Program-made: the position numbers and the translations under genes
The notes under the pieces: generated by a model
What the model was told of the DNA's origin: nothing
Seen by the model: the letters and a program-made list of their open reading frames with translations, nothing else
Database searches by the model: none
DNA from: Lamellibrachia satsuma
Lineage: Eukaryota; Annelida; Polychaeta; Sabellida; Siboglinidae
Reading direction: 5' to 3'
DNA length: 64,000 bases
NCBI GenBank assembly: GCA_033239005.1
Contig: BSQZ01000098.1
Span: 62,001 to 126,000, forward strand
Shown here: positions 1-16,700 of the stretch, one piece after another
How the letters are laid out: each line of letters begins with the position of its first letter
Numbering within the stretch: position 1 is the first letter of the stretch

Positions 1-3000
1 CCTGTACCTACAGCTGTTATACTTACGAGACCTGTACCTACAGCTGTTATACTTACGAGACCTGTACCTACAGCTGTTATACTTACGAGACCTGTACCTA
101 CAGCTGTTATACTTACGAGACCTGTACCTACAGCTGTTATACTTACGAGACCTGTACCTACAGCTGTTATACTTATACGAGACCTGTACCTACAGCTGTT
201 ATACTTACGAGACCTGTACCTACAGCTGTTATACTTACGAGACCTGTACCTACAGCTGTTATACTTACGAGACCTGTACCTACAGCTGTTATACTTACGA
301 GACCTGTACCTACAGCTGTTATACTTACGAGACCTGTACCTACAGCTGTTATACTTACGAGACCTGTACCTACAGCTGTTATACTTACGAGACCTGTACC
401 TACAGCTGTTATACTTACGAGACCTGTACCTACAGCTGTTATACTTACGAGACCTGTACCTACAGCTGTTATACTTACGAGACCTGTACCTACAGCTGTT
501 ATACTTACGAGACCTGTACCTACAGCTGTTATACTTACGAGACCTGTACCTACAGCTGTTATACTTACGAGACCTGTACCTACAGCTGTTATACTTACGA
601 GACCTGTACCTACAGCTGTTATACTTACGAGACCTGTACCTACAGCTGTTATACTTACGAGACCTGTACCTACAGCTGTTATACTTACGAGACCTGTACC
701 TACAGCTGTTATACTTACGAGACCTGTACCTACAGCTGTTATACTTACGAGACCTGTACCTACAGCTGTTATACTTACGAGACCTGTACCTACAGCTGTT
801 ATACTTACGAGACCTGTACCTACAGCTGTTATACTTACGAGACCTGTACCTACAGCTGTTATACTTACGAGACCTGTACCTACAGCTGTTATACTTTACG
901 AGACCTGTACCTACAGCTGTTATACTTACGAGACCTGTACCTACAGCTGTTATACTTACGAGACCTGTACCTACAGCTGTTATACTTACGAGACCTGTAC
1001 CTACAGCTGTTATACTTACGAGACCTGTACCTACAGCTGTTATACTTACGAGACCTGTACCTACAGCTGTTATACTTACGAGACCTGTACCTACAGCTGT
1101 TATACTTACGAGACCTGTACCTACAGCTGTTATACTTACGAGACCTGTACCTACAGCTGTTATACTTACGAGACCTGTACCTACAGCTGTTATACTTACG
1201 AGACCTGTACCTACAGCTGTTATACTTACGAGACCTGTACCTACAGCTGTATATACTTACGAGACCTGTACCTACAGCTGTTTATACTTACGAGACCTGT
1301 ACCTACAGCTGTTATACTTACGAGACCTGTACCTACAGCTGTTATACTTACGAGACCTGTACCTACAGCTGTTATACTTACGAGACCTGTACCTACAGCT
1401 GTTATACTTACGAGACCTGTACCTACAGCTGTTATACTTACGAGACCTGTACCTACAGCTGTTATACTTACGAGACCTGTACCTACAGCTGTTATACTTA
1501 CGAGACCTGTACCTACAGCTGTTATACTTACGAGACCTGTACCTACAGCTGTTATACTTACGAGACCTGTACCTACAGCTGTTATACTTACGAGACCTGT
1601 ACCTACAGCTGTTATACTTACGAGACCTGTACCTACAGCTGTTATACTTACGAGACCTGTACCTACAGCTGTTATACTTACGAGACCTGTACCTACAGCT
1701 GTTATACTTACGAGACCTGTACCTACAGCTGTTATACTTACGAGACCTGTACCTACAGCTGTTATACTTTACGAGACCTGTACCTACAGCTGTTATACTT
1801 ACGAGACCTGTACCTACAGCTGTTATACTTACGAGACCTGTACCTACAGCTGTTATACTTACGAGACCTGTACCTACAGCTGTTATACTTACGAGACCTG
1901 TACCTACAGCTGTTATACTTACGAGACCTGTACCTACAGCTGTTATACTTACGAGACCTGTACCTACAGCTGTTATACTTACGAGACCTGTACCTACAGC
2001 TGTTATACTTACGAGACCTGTACCTACAGCTGTTATACTTACGAGACCTGTACCTACAGCTGTTATACTTACGAGACCTGTACCTACAGCTGTTATACTT
2101 ACGAGACCTGTACCTACAGCTGTTATACTTACGAGACCTGTACCTACAGCTGTTATACTTACGAGACCTGTACCTACAGCTGTTATACTTACGAGACCTG
2201 TACCTACAGCTGTTATACTTACGAGACCTGTACCTACAGCTGTTATACTTACGAGACCTGTACCTACAGCTGTTATACTTACGAGACTGTGTACCTACAG
2301 CTGTTATACTTACGAGACCTGTACCTACAGCTGTTATACTTACGAGACCTGTACCTACAGCTGTTATACTTACGAGACCTGTACCTACAGCTGTTATACT
2401 TACGAGACCTGTACCTACAGCTGTTATACTTACGAGACCTGTACCTACAGCTGTTATACTTACGAGACCTGTACCTACAGCTGTTATACTTACGAGACCT
2501 GTACCTACAGCTGTTATACTTACGAGACCTGTACCTACAGCTGTTATACTTACGAGACCTGTACCTACAGCTGTTATACTTACGAGACCTGTACCTACAG
2601 CTGTTATACTTACGAGACCTGTACCTACAGCTGTTATACTTACGAGACCTGTACCTACAGCTGTTATACTTACGAGACCTGTACCTACAGCTGTTATACT
2701 TACGAGACCTGTACCTACAGCTGTTATACTTACGAGACCTGTACCTACAGCTGTTATACTTACGAGACCTGTACCTACAGCTGTTATACTTACGAGACCT
2801 GTACCTACAGCTGTTATACTTACGAGACCTGTACCTACAGCTGTTATACTTACGAGACCTGTACCTACAGCTGTTATACTTACGAGACCTGTACCTACAG
2901 CTGTTATACTTACGAGACCTGTACCTACAGCTGTTATACTTACGAGACCTGTACCTACAGCTGTTATACTTACGAGACCTGTACCTACAGCTGTTATACT

Positions 3001-6000
3001 TACGAGACCTGTACCTACAGCTGTTATACTTACGAGACCTGTACCTACAGCTGTTATACTTACGAGACCTGTACCTACAGCTGTTATACTTACGAGACCT
3101 GTACCTACAGCTGTTATACTTACGAGACCTGTACCTACAGCTGTTATACTTACGAGACCTGTACCTACAGCTGTTATACTTACGAGACCTGTACCTACAG
3201 CTGTTATACTTACGAGACCTGTACCTACAGCTGTTATACTTACGAGACCTGTACCTACAGCTGTTATACTTACGAGACCTGTACCTACAGCTGTTATACT
3301 TACGAGACCTGTACCTACAGCTGTTATACTTACGAGACCTGTACCTACAGCTGTTATACTTACGAGACCTGTACCTACAGCTGTTATACTTACGAGACCT
3401 GTACCTACAGCTGTTATACTTACGAGACCTGTACCTACAGCTGTTATACTTACGAGACCTGTACCTACAGCTGTTATACTTACGAGACCTGTACCTACAG
3501 CTGTTATACTTACGAGACCTGTACCTACAGCTGTTATACTTACGAGACCTGTACCTACAGCTGTTATACTTACGAGACCTGTACCTACAGCTGTTATACT
3601 TACGAGACCTGTACCTACAGCTGTTATACTTACGAGACCTGTACCTACAGCTGTTATACTTACGAGACCTGTACCTACAGCTGTTATACTTACGAGACCT
3701 GTACCTACAGCTGTTATACTTACGAGACCTGTACCTACAGCTGTTATACTTACGAGACCTGTACCTACAGCTGTTATACTTACGAGACCTGTACCTACAG
3801 CTGTTATACTTACGAGACCTGTACCTACAGCTGTTATACTTACGAGACCTGTACCTACAGCTGTTATACTTACGAGACCTGTACCTACAGCTGTTATACT
3901 TACGAGACCTGTACCTACAGCTGTTATACTTACGAGACCTGTACCTACAGCTGTTATACTTACGAGACCTGTACCTACAGCTGTTATACTTACGAGACCT
4001 GTACCTACAGCTGTTATACTTACGAGACCTGTACCTACAGCTGTTATACTTACGAGACCTGTACCTACAGCTGTTATACTTACGAGACCTGTACCTACAG
4101 CTGTTATACTTACGAGACCTGTACCTACAGCTGTTATACTTACGAGACCTGTACCTACAGCTGTTATACTTACGAGACCTGTACCTACAGCTGTTATACT
4201 TACGAGACCTGTACCTACAGCTGTTATACTTACGAGACCTGTACCTACAGCTGTTATACTTACGAGACCTGTACCTACAGCTGTTATACTTACGAGACCT
4301 GTACCTACAGCTGTTATACTTACGAGACCTGTACCTACAGCTGTTATACTTACGAGACCTGTACCTACAGCTGTTATACTTACGAGACCTGTACCTACAG
4401 CTGTTATACTTACGAGACCTGTACCTACAGCTGTTATACTTACGAGACCTGTACCTACAGCTGTTATACTTACGAGACCTGTACCTACAGCTGTTATACT
4501 TACGAGACCTGTACCTACAGCTGTTATACTTACGAGACCTGTACCTACAGCTGTTATACTTACGAGACCTGTACCTACAGCTGTTATACTTACGAGACCT
4601 GTACCTACAGCTGTTATACTTACGAGACCTGTACCTACAGCTGTTATACTTACGAGACCTGTACCTACAGCTGTTATACTTACGAGACCTGTACCTACAG
4701 CTGTTATACTTACGAGACCTGTACCTACAGCTGTTATACTTACGAGACCTGTACCTACAGCTGTTATACTTACGAGACCTGTACCTACAGCTGTTATACT
4801 TACGAGACCTGTACCTACAGCTGTTATACTTACGAGACCTGTACCTACAGCTGTTATACTTACGAGACCTGTACCTACAGCTGTTATACTTACGAGACCT
4901 GTACCTACAGCTGTTATACTTACGAGACCTGTACCTACAGCTGTTATACTTACGAGACCTGTACCTACAGCTGTTATACTTACGAGACCTGTACCTACAG
5001 CTGTTATACTTACGAGACCTGTACCTACAGCTGTTATACTTACGAGACCTGTACCTACAGCTGTTATACTTACGAGACCTGTACCTACAGCTGTTATACT
5101 TACGAGACCTGTACCTACAGCTGTTATACTTACGAGACCTGTACCTACAGCTGTTATACTTACGAGACCTGTACCTACAGCTGTTATACTTACGAGACCT
5201 GTACCTACAGCTGTTATACTTACGAGACCTGTACCTACAGCTGTTATACTTACGAGACCTGTACCTACAGCTGTTATACTTACGAGACCTGTACCTACAG
5301 CTGTTATACTTACGAGACCTGTACCTACAGCTGTTATACTTACGAGACCTGTACCTACAGCTGTTATACTTACGAGACCTGTACCTACAGCTGTTATACT
5401 TACGAGACCTGTACCTACAGCTGTTATACTTACGAGACCTGTACCTACAGCTGTTATACTTACGAGACCTGTACCTACAGCTGTTATACTTACGAGACCT
5501 GTACCTACAGCTGTTATACTTACGAGACCTGTACCTACAGCTGTTATACTTACGAGACCTGTACCTACAGCTGTTATACTTACGAGACCTGTACCTACAG
5601 CTGTTATACTTACGAGACCTGTACCTACAGCTGTTATACTTACGAGACCTGTACCTACAGCTGTTATACTTACGAGACCTGTACCTACAGCTGTTATACT
5701 TACGAGACCTGTACCTACAGCTGTTATACTTACGAGACCTGTACCTACAGCTGTTATACTTACGAGACCTGTACCTACAGCTGTTATACTTACGAGACCT
5801 GTACCTACAGCTGTTATACTTACGAGACCTGTACCTACAGCTGTTATACTTACGAGACCTGTACCTACAGCTGTTATACTTACGAGACCTGTACCTACAG
5901 CTGTTATACTTACGAGACCTGTACCTACAGCTGTTATACTTACGAGACCTGTACCTACAGCTGTTATACTTACGAGAGACCTGTACCTACAGCTGTTATA

Positions 6001-9000
6001 CTTACGAGACCTGTACCTACAGCTGTTATACTTACGAGACCTGTACCTACAGCTGTTATACTTACGAGACCTGTACCTACAGCTGTTATACTTACGAGAG
6101 ACCTACTGTACCTACAGCTGTTATACTTACGAGACCTGTACCTACAGCTGTTATACTTACGAGACCTGTACCTACAGCTGTTATACTTACGAGACCTGTA
6201 CCTACAGCTGTTATACTTACGAGACCTGTACCTACAGCTGTTATACTTACGAGACCTGTACCTACAGCTGTTATACTTACGAGACCTGTACCTACAGCTG
6301 TTATACTTACGAGACCTGTACCTACAGCTGTTATACTTACGAGACCTGTACCTACAGCTGTTATACTTACGAGACCTGTACCTACAGCTGTTATACTTAC
6401 GAGACCTGTACCTACAGCTGTTATACTTACGAGACCTGTACCTACAGCTGTTATACTTACGAGACCTGTACCTACAGCTGTTATACTTACGAGACCTGTA
6501 CCTACAGCTGTTATACTTACGAGACCTGTACCTACAGCTGTTATACTTACGAGACCTGTACCTACAGCTGTTATACTTACGAGACCTGTACCTACAGCTG
6601 TTATACTTACGAGACCTGTACCTACAGCTGCTGTTATACTTACGAGACCTGTACCTACAGCTGTTATACTTACGAGACCTGTACCTACAGCTGTTATACT
6701 TACGAGACCTGTACCTACAGCTGTTATACTTACGAGACCTGTACCTACAGCTGTTATACTTACGAGACCTGTACCTACAGCTGTTATACTTACGAGACCT
6801 GTACCTACAGCTGTTATACTTACGAGACCTGTACCTACAGCTGTTATACTTACGAGACCTGTACCTACAGCTGTTATACTTACGAGACCTGTACCTACAG
6901 CTGTTATACTTACGAGACCTGTACCTACAGCTGTTATACTTACGAGACCTGTACCTACAGCTGTTATACTTACGAGACCTGTACCTACAGCTGTTATACT
7001 TACGAGACCTGTACCTACAGCTGTTATACTTACGAGACCTGTACCTACAGCTGTTATACTTACGAGACCTGTACCTACAGCTGTTATACTTACGAGACCT
7101 GTACCTACAGCTGTTATACTTACGAGACCTGTACCTACAGCTGTTATACTTACGAGACCTGTACCTACAGCTGCTGTTATACTTACGAGACCTGTACCTA
7201 CAGCTGTTATACTTACGAGACCTGTACCTACAGCTGTTTATACTTACGAGACCTACTGTACCTACAGCTGTTATACTTACGAGACCTGTACCTACAGCTG
7301 TTATACTTACGAGACCTGTACCTACAGCTGTTATACTTACGAGACCTGTACCTACAGCTGTTATACTTACGAGACCTGTACCTACAGCTGTTATACTTAC
7401 GAGACCTGTACCTACAGCTGTTATACTTACGAGACCTGTACCTACAGCTGTTATACTTACGAGACCTGTACCTACAGCTGTTATACTTACGAGACCTGTA
7501 CCTACAGCTGTTATACTTACGAGACCTGTACCTACAGCTGTTATACTTACGAGACCTGTACCTACAGCTGTTATACTTACGAGACCTGTACCTACAGCTG
7601 TTATACTTACGAGACCTGTACCTACAGCTGTTATACTTACGAGACCTGTACCTACAGCTGTTATACTTACGAGACCTGTACCTACAGCTGTTATACTTAC
7701 GAGACCTGTACCTACAGCTGTTATACTTACGAGACCTGTACCTACAGCTGTTATACTTACGAGACCTGTACCTACAGCTGTTATACTTACGAGACCTGTA
7801 CCTACAGCTGTTATACTTACGAGACTGTACCTACAGCTGTTATACTTACGAGACCTGTACCTACAGCTGTTATACTTACGAGAGACCTGTACCTACAGCT
7901 GTTATACTTACGAGACCTGTACCTACAGCTGTTATACTTACGAGACCTGTACCTACAGCTGTTATACTTACGAGACCTGTACCTACAGCTGTTATACTTA
8001 CGAGACCTGTACCTACAGCTGTTATACTTACGAGACCTGTACCTACAGCTGTTATACTTACGAGACCTGTACCTACAGCTGTTATACTTACGAGACCTGT
8101 ACCTACAGCTGTTATACTTACGAGACCTGTACCTACAGCTGTTATACTTACGAGACCTGTACCTACAGCTGTTATACTTACGAGACCTGTACCTACAGCT
8201 GTTATACTTACGAGACCTGTACCTACAGCTGTTATACTTACGAGACCTGTACCTACAGCTGTTATACTTACGAGACCTGTACCTACAGCTGTTATACTTA
8301 CGAGACCTGTACCTACAGCTGTTATACTTACGAGACCTGTACCTACAGCTGTTATACTTACGAGACCTGTACCTACAGCTGTTATACTTACGAGACCTGT
8401 ACCTACAGCTGTTATACTTACGAGACCTGTACCTACAGCTGTTATACTTACCTGTACAGCAGCTGTTATACTTACGAGACCTGTACCTACAGCTGTTATA
8501 CTTACGAGACCTGTACCTACAGCTGTTATACTTACGAGACCTGTACCTACAGCTGTTATACTTACGAGACCTGTACCTACAGCTGTTATACTTACGAGAC
8601 CTGTACCTACAGCTGTTATACTTACGAGACCTGTACCTACAGCTGTTATACTTACGAGACCTGTACCTATACTTACGAGACTGTGTACCTACAGCTGTTA
8701 TACTTACGAGACCTGTACCTACAGCTGTTATACTTACGAGACCTGTACCTACAGCTGTTATACTTACGAGACCTGTACCTACAGCTGTTATACTTACGAG
8801 ACCTGTACCTACAGCTGTTATACTTACGAGACCTGTACCTACAGCTGTTATACTTACGAGACCTGTACCTACAGCTGTTATACTTACGAGACCTGTACCT
8901 ACAGCTGTTATACTTACGAGACCTGTACCTACAGCTGTTATACTTACGAGACCTGTACCTACAGCTGTTATACTTACGAGACCTGTACCTACAGCTGTTA

Positions 9001-12000
9001 TACTTACGAGACCTGTACCTACAGCTGTTATACTTACGAGACCTGTACCTACAGCTGTTATACTTACGAGACCTGTACCTACAGCTGTTATACTTACGAG
9101 ACCTGTACCTACAGCTGTTATACTTACGAGACCTGTACCTACAGCTGTTATACTTACGAGACCTGTACCTACAGCTGTTATACTTACGAGACCTGTACCT
9201 ACAGCTGTTATACTTACGAGACCTGTACCTACAGCTGTTATACTTACGAGACCTGTACCTACAGCTGTTATACTTACGAGACCTGTACCTACAGCTGTTA
9301 TACTTACGAGACCTGTACCTACAGCTGTTATACTTACGAGACCTGTACCTACAGCTGTTATACTTACGAGACCTGTACCTACAGCTGTTATACTTACGAG
9401 ACCTGTACCTACAGCTGTTATACTTACGAGACCTGTACCTACAGCTGTTATACTTACGAGACCTGTACCTACAGCTGTTATACTTACGAGACCTGTACCT
9501 ACAGCTGTTATACTTACGAGACCTGTACCTACAGCTGTTATACTTACGAGACCTGTACCTACAGCTGTTACCTACAGACCTGTACCTACAGCTGTTATAC
9601 TTACGAGACCTGTACCTACAGCTGTTATACTTACGAGACCTGTACCTACAGCTGTTATACTTACGAGACCTGTACCTACAGCTGTTATACTTACGAGACC
9701 TGTACCTACAGCTGTTATACTTACGAGACCTGTACCTACAGCTGTTATACTTACGAGACCTGTACCTACAGCTGTTATACTTACGAGACCTGTACCTACA
9801 GCTGTTATACTTACGAGACCTGTACCTACAGCTGTTATACTTACGAGACCTGTACCTACAGCTGTTATACTTACGAGACCTGTACCTACAGCTGTTATAC
9901 TTACGAGACCTGTACCTACAGCTGTTATACTTACGAGACCTGTACCTACAGCTGTTATACTTACGAGACCTGTACCTACAGCTGTTATACTTACGAGACC
10001 TGTACCTACAGCTGTTATACTTACGAGACCTGTACCTACAGCTGTTATACTTACGAGACCTGTACCTACAGCTGTTATACTTACGAGACCTGTACCTACA
10101 GCTGTTATACTTACGAGACCTGTACCTACAGCTGTTATACTTACGAGACCTGTACCTACAGCTGTTATACTTACGAGACCTGTACCTACAGCTGTTATAC
10201 TTACGAGACCTGTACCTACAGCTGTTATACTTACGAGACCTGTACCTACAGCTGTTATACTTACGAGACCTGTACCTACAGAGACTGTTATAGCTTTATA
10301 CGAGACCTGTACCTACAGCTGTTATACTTACGAGACCTGTACCTACAGCTGTTATACTTACGAGACCTGTACCTACAGCTGTTATACTTACGAGACCTGT
10401 ACCTACAGCTGTTATACTTACGAGACCTGTACCTACAGCTGTTATACTTACGAGACCTGTACCTACAGCTGTTATACTTACGAGACCTGTACCTACAGCT
10501 GTTATACTTACGAGACCTGTACCTACAGCTGTTATACTTACGAGACCTGTACCTACAGCTGTTATACTTACGAGACCTGTACCTACAGCTGTTATACTTA
10601 CGAGACCTGTACCTACAGCTGTTATACTTACGAGACCTGTACCTACAGCTGTTATACTTACGAGACCTGTACCTACAGCTGTTATACTTACGAGACCTGT
10701 ACCTACAGCTGTTATACTTACGAGACCTGTACCTACAGCTGTTATACTTACGAGACCTGTACCTACAGCTGTTATACTTACGAGACCTGTACCTACAGCT
10801 GTTATACTTACGAGACCTGTACCTACAGCTGTTATACTTACGAGACCTGTACCTACAGCTGTTATACTTACGAGACCTGTACCTACAGCTGTTATACTTA
10901 CGAGACCTGTACCTACAGCTGTTATACTTACGAGACCTGTACCTACAGCTGTTATACTTACGAGACCTGTACCTACAGCTGTTATACTTACGAGACCTGT
11001 ACCTACAGCTGTTATACTTACGAGACCTGTACCTACAGCTGTTATACTTACGAGACCTGTACCTACAGCTGTTATACTTACGAGACCTGTACCTACAGCT
11101 GTTATACTTACGAGACCTGTACCTACAGCTGTTATACTTACGAGACCTGTACCTACAGCTGTTATACTTACGAGACCTGTACCTACAGCTGTTATACTTA
11201 CGAGACCTGTACCTACAGCTGTTATACTTACGAGACCTGTACCTACAGCTGTTATACTTACGAGACCTGTACCTACAGCTGTTATACTTACGAGACCTGT
11301 ACCTACAGCTGTTATACTTACGAGACCTGTACCTACAGCTGTTATACTTACGAGACCTGTACCTACAGCTGTTATACTTACGAGACCTGTACCTACAGCT
11401 GTTATACTTACGAGACCTGTACCTACAGCTGTTATACTTACGAGACCTGTACCTACAGCTGTTATACTTACGAGACCTGTACCTACAGCTGTTATACTTA
11501 CGAGACCTGTACCTACAGCTGTTATACTTACGAGACCTGTACCTACAGCTGTTATACTTACGAGACCTGTACCTACAGCTGTTATACTTACGAGACCTGT
11601 ACCTACAGCTGTTATACTGTTATACTTACGAGACCTGTACCTACAGCTGTTATACTTACGAGACCTGTACCTACAGCTGTTATACTTACGAGACCTGTAC
11701 CTACAGCTGTTATACTTACGAGACCTGTACCTACAGCTGTTATACTTACGAGACCTGTACCTACAGCTGTTATACTTACGAGACCTGTACCTACAGCTGT
11801 TATACTTACGAGACCTGTACCTACAGCTGTTATACTTACGAGACCTGTACCTACAGCTGTTATACTTACGAGACCTGTACCTACAGCTGTTATACTTACG
11901 AGACCTGTACCTACAGCTGTTATACTTACGAGACCTGTACCTACAGCTGTTATACTTACGAGACCTGTACCTACAGCTGTTATACTTACGAGACCTGTAC

Positions 12001-13740
12001 CTACAGCTGTTATACTTACGAGACCTGTACCTACAGCTGTTATACTTACGAGACCTGTACCTACAGCTGTTATACTTACGAGACCTGTACCTACAGCTGT
12101 TATACTTACGAGACCTGTACCTACAGCTGTTATACTTACGAGACCTGTACCTACAGCTGTTATACTTACGAGACCTGTACCTACAGCTGTTATACTTACG
12201 AGACCTGTACCTACAGCTGTTATACTTACGAGACCTGTACCTACAGCTGTTATACTTACGAGACCTGTACCTACAGCTGTTATACTTACGAGACCTGTAC
12301 CTACAGCTGTTATACTTACGAGACCTGTACCTACAGCTGTTATACTTACGAGACCTGTACCTACAGCTGTTATACTTACGAGACCTGTACCTACAGCTGT
12401 TATACTTACGAGACCTGTACCTACAGCTGTTATACTTACGAGACCTGTACCTACAGCTGTTATACTTACGAGACCTGTACCTACAGCTGTTATACTTACG
12501 AGACCTGTACCTACAGCTGTTATACTTACGAGACCTGTACCTACAGCTGTTATACTTACGAGACCTGTACCTACAGCTGTTATACTTTACGAGACCTGTA
12601 CCTACAGCTGTTACCTACGAGACCTGTACCTTAGCTGTTATACTTACGAGACTGTACCTACAGCTGTTATACTTACGAGACCTGTACCTACAGCTGTTAT
12701 ACTTACGAGACCTGTACCTACAGCTGTTATACTTACGAGACCTGTACCTACAGCTGTTATACTTACGAGACCTGTACCTACAGCTGTTATACTTACGAGA
12801 CCTGTACCTACAGCTGTTATACTTACGAGACCTGTACCTACAGCTGTTATACTTACGAGACCTGTACCTACAGCTGTTATACTTACGAGACCTGTACCTA
12901 CAGCTGTTATACTTACGAGACCTGTACCTACAGCTGTTATACTTACGAGACCTGTACCTACAGCTGTTATACTTACGAGACCTGTACCTACAGCTGTTAT
13001 ACTTACGAGACCTGTACCTACAGCTGTTATACTTACGAGACCTGTACCTACAGCTGTTATACTTACGAGACCTGTACCTACAGCTGTTATACTTACGAGA
13101 CCTGTACCTACAGCTGTTATACTTACGAGACCTGTACCTACAGCTGTTATACTTACGAGACCTGTACCTACCTACAGCTGTTATACTTACGAGACCTGTA
13201 CCTACAGCTGTTATACTTACGAGACCTGTACCTACAGCTGTTATACTTACGAGACCTGTACCTACAGCTGTTATACTTACGAGACCTGTACCTACAGCTG
13301 TTATACTTACGAGACCTGTACCTACAGCTGTTATACTTACGAGACCTGTACCTACAGCTGTTATACTTACGAGACCTGTACCTACAGCTGTTATACTTAC
13401 GAGACCTGTACCTACAGCTGTTATACTTACGAGACCTGTACCTACAGCTGTTATACTTACGAGACCTGTACCTACAGCTGTTATACTTACGAGACCTGTA
13501 CCTACAGCTGTTATACTTACGAGACCTGTACCTACAGCTGTTATACTTACGAGACCTGTACCTACAGCTGTTATACTTACGAGACCTGTACCTACAGCTG
13601 TTATACTTACGAGACCTGTACCTACAGCTGTTATACTTACGAGACCTGTACCTACAGCTGTTATACTTACGAGACCTGTACCTACAGCTGTTATACTTAC
13701 GAGACCTGTACCTACAGCTGTTATACTTACGAGACCTGTA
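1..13740. repeat. Satellite sub-block, homogeneous units with phase-shifting indels
   Basis: Units are almost all identical to consensus, and variation is nearly confined to small insertions and deletions. Clear breaks are at about 173 (extra TA), 895 and 1,768 (extra T), 1,250-1,283, 2,286 (GAGACTGTGTACC), 5,975-6,110 (extra GA and ACT), 6,630 and 7,172 (CTG duplication), 7,237-7,258, 7,825, 7,883, 8,451-8,465, 8,665-8,683, 9,570-9,580, 10,280-10,300, 11,618 and 12,588-12,655. The stretch 2,295-5,970 has no break that I can see. Each indel moves the repeat phase, so no reading frame is maintained across the block. Confidence 0.93.
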
Positions 13741-16700
13741 CCCTACAGCTGTTATACTTACGAGACCTGTACCTACAGCTGTTATACTTACGAGACCTGT
13801 ACTACAGCTACGAGACCTGTACCTACAGCTGTTATACTTACGAGACCTGTACCTACAGCTGTTATACTTACGAGACCTGTACCTACAGCTGTTATACTTA
13901 CGAGACCTGTACCTACAGCTGTTATACTTACGAGACCTGTACCTACAGCTGTTATGCTTTTACGAGACCTGTACCTACAGCTGTTATACTTTACGAGACC
14001 TGTACCTACAGCTGTTATACTTACGAGACCTGTACCTACAGCTGTTATACTTACGAGACCTGTACCTACAGCTGTTATTATACTTACGAGACCTGTACCT
14101 ACAGCTGTTATACTTACGAGACCTGTACCTACAGCTGTTATACTTACGAGACCTGTACCTACAGCTGTTATACTTTACGAGACCTGTACCTCTACAGCTG
14201 TTATACTTACGAGACCTGTCCTACAGCTGTTATACTTTACGAGACCTGTACCTACAGCTGTTATACTTACGAGACCTGTACCTACAGCTGTTATACTTAC
14301 GAGACCTGTACCTACTACTGTTATATGCTTACGAGACCTGTACCTACAGCTGTTATACTTACGAGACCTTGTACCTACAGCTGTTATACTTACGAGACCT
14401 GTACCTACAGCTGTTATACTTACGAGACCTGTACCTACAGCTGTTATACTTACGAGACCTGTACCTACAGCTGTTATACTTACGAGACCTGTACCTACAG
14501 CTGTTATACTTTACGAGACCTGTACCTACAGCTGTTATACTTACGAGACCTGTACCTACAGCTGTTATACTTTACGAGACCTGTACCTACAGCTGTTATA
14601 CTTACGAGACCTGTGTACCTACAGCTGTTATACTTACGAGACCTGTACCTACAGCTGTTATACTTACGAGACCTGTACCTACAGCTGTTATACTTTACGA
14701 GACCTGTACCTACAGCTGTTATACTTACGAGACCTGTACCTACAGCTGTTATACTTACGAGACCTGTACCTACAGCTGTTATACTTACGAGACCTGTACC
14801 TACAGCTGTTATACTTACGAGACCTGTACCTACAGCTGTTATACTTACGAGACCTGTACCTACAGCTGTTATACTTACGAGACCTGTACCTACAGCTGTT
14901 ATACTTACGAGACCTGTACCTACAGCTGTTATACTTACGAGACCTGTGTACCTACAGCTGTTATACTTACGAGACCTGTACCTACAGCTGTTATACTTTA
15001 CGAGACCTGTACCTACAGCTGTTATACTTACGAGACCTGTACCTACAGCTGTTATACTTACGAGACCTGTACCTACAGCTGTTATACTTTACGAGACCTG
15101 TACCTACAGCTGTTATACTTACGAGACCTGTACCTACAGCTGTTATACTTACGAGACCTGTACCTACAGCTGTTATACTTACGAGACCTGTACCTACAGC
15201 TGTTATACTTACGAGACCTGTACCTACAGCTGTTATACTTACAGAGACCTGTACCTACAGCTGTTATGCTTAGAGACCTGTACCTACAGCTGTTATACTT
15301 ACGAGACCTGTACCTACAGCTGTTATACTTACGAGACCTGTACCTACAGCTGTTATACTTACGAGACCTGTACCTACAGCTGTTATGCTTACGAGACCTG
15401 TACCTACAGCTGTTATACTTACGAGACCTGTACCTACAGCTGTTATACTTACGAGACCTGTACCTACAGCTGTTATGCTTACGAGACCTGTGTACTACAG
15501 CAGCTATACTTACGAGACCTGTACCTACAGCTGTTATACTTACGAGACCTGTACCTACAGCTGTTATACTTACGAGACCTGTACCTACAGCTGTTATACT
15601 TACGAGACCTGTACCTACAGCTGTTATACTTACGAGACCTGTACCTACAGCTGTTATACTTACGAGACCTGTAGCTGTTACAGCTGTACCTACATACTTA
15701 CGAGACCTGTACCTACAGCTGTTATACTTACGAGACCTGTACCTACAGCTGTTATACTTACGAGACTGTGTACCTACAGCTGTTATACTTTACGAGAGAC
15801 CTGTACCTACAGCTGTTATACTTACGAGACCTGTACCTACAGCTGTTATACTTACGAGACCTGTACCTACAGCTGTTATACTTACGAGACCTGTACCTAC
15901 ACTGTTATGTTTACTTACGAGACCTGTACCTACAGCTGTTATACTTACGAGACCTGTACCTACAGCTGTTATACTTTACGAGACCTGTACCTACAGCTGT
16001 TATACTTACGAGACCTGTACCTACAGCTGTTATACTTACGAGACCTGTACCTACAGCTGTTATACTACGAGACCTGTACTGTTATAGCTACGACTTACGA
16101 GACCTGTACCTACAGCTTGTTATGCTTACGAGACCTGTACCTACAGCTGTTATACTTACGAGACCTGTACCTACAGCTGTTATGCTTACGAGACCTGTAC
16201 CTACAGCTGTTATACTTACGAGAGACCTGTACCTACAGCTGTTATACTTACGAGACCTGTACCTACAGCTGTTATACTTACGAGACCTGTACCTACAGCT
16301 GTTATACTTACGAGACCTGTACCTACAGCTGTTATACTTACGAGACCTGTACCTACAGCTGTTATACTTACGAGACCTGTACCTACAGCTGTTATACTTT
16401 ACGAGACCTGTACCTACAGCTGTTATACTTACGAGACCTGTACCTACAGCTGTTATACTTACGAGACCTGTACCTACAGCTGTTATACTTACGAGAGACC
16501 TGTACCTACAGCTGTTATACTTACGAGACCTGTACCTACAGCTGTTATACTTACGAGACCTGTACCTACAGCTGTTATACTTTACGAGACCTGTACCTAC
16601 AGCTGTTATACTTACGAGACCTGTACCTACAGCTGTTATACTTACGAGACCTGTACCTACAGCTGTTATGCTTACGAGACCTGTACCTACAACTGTTGTA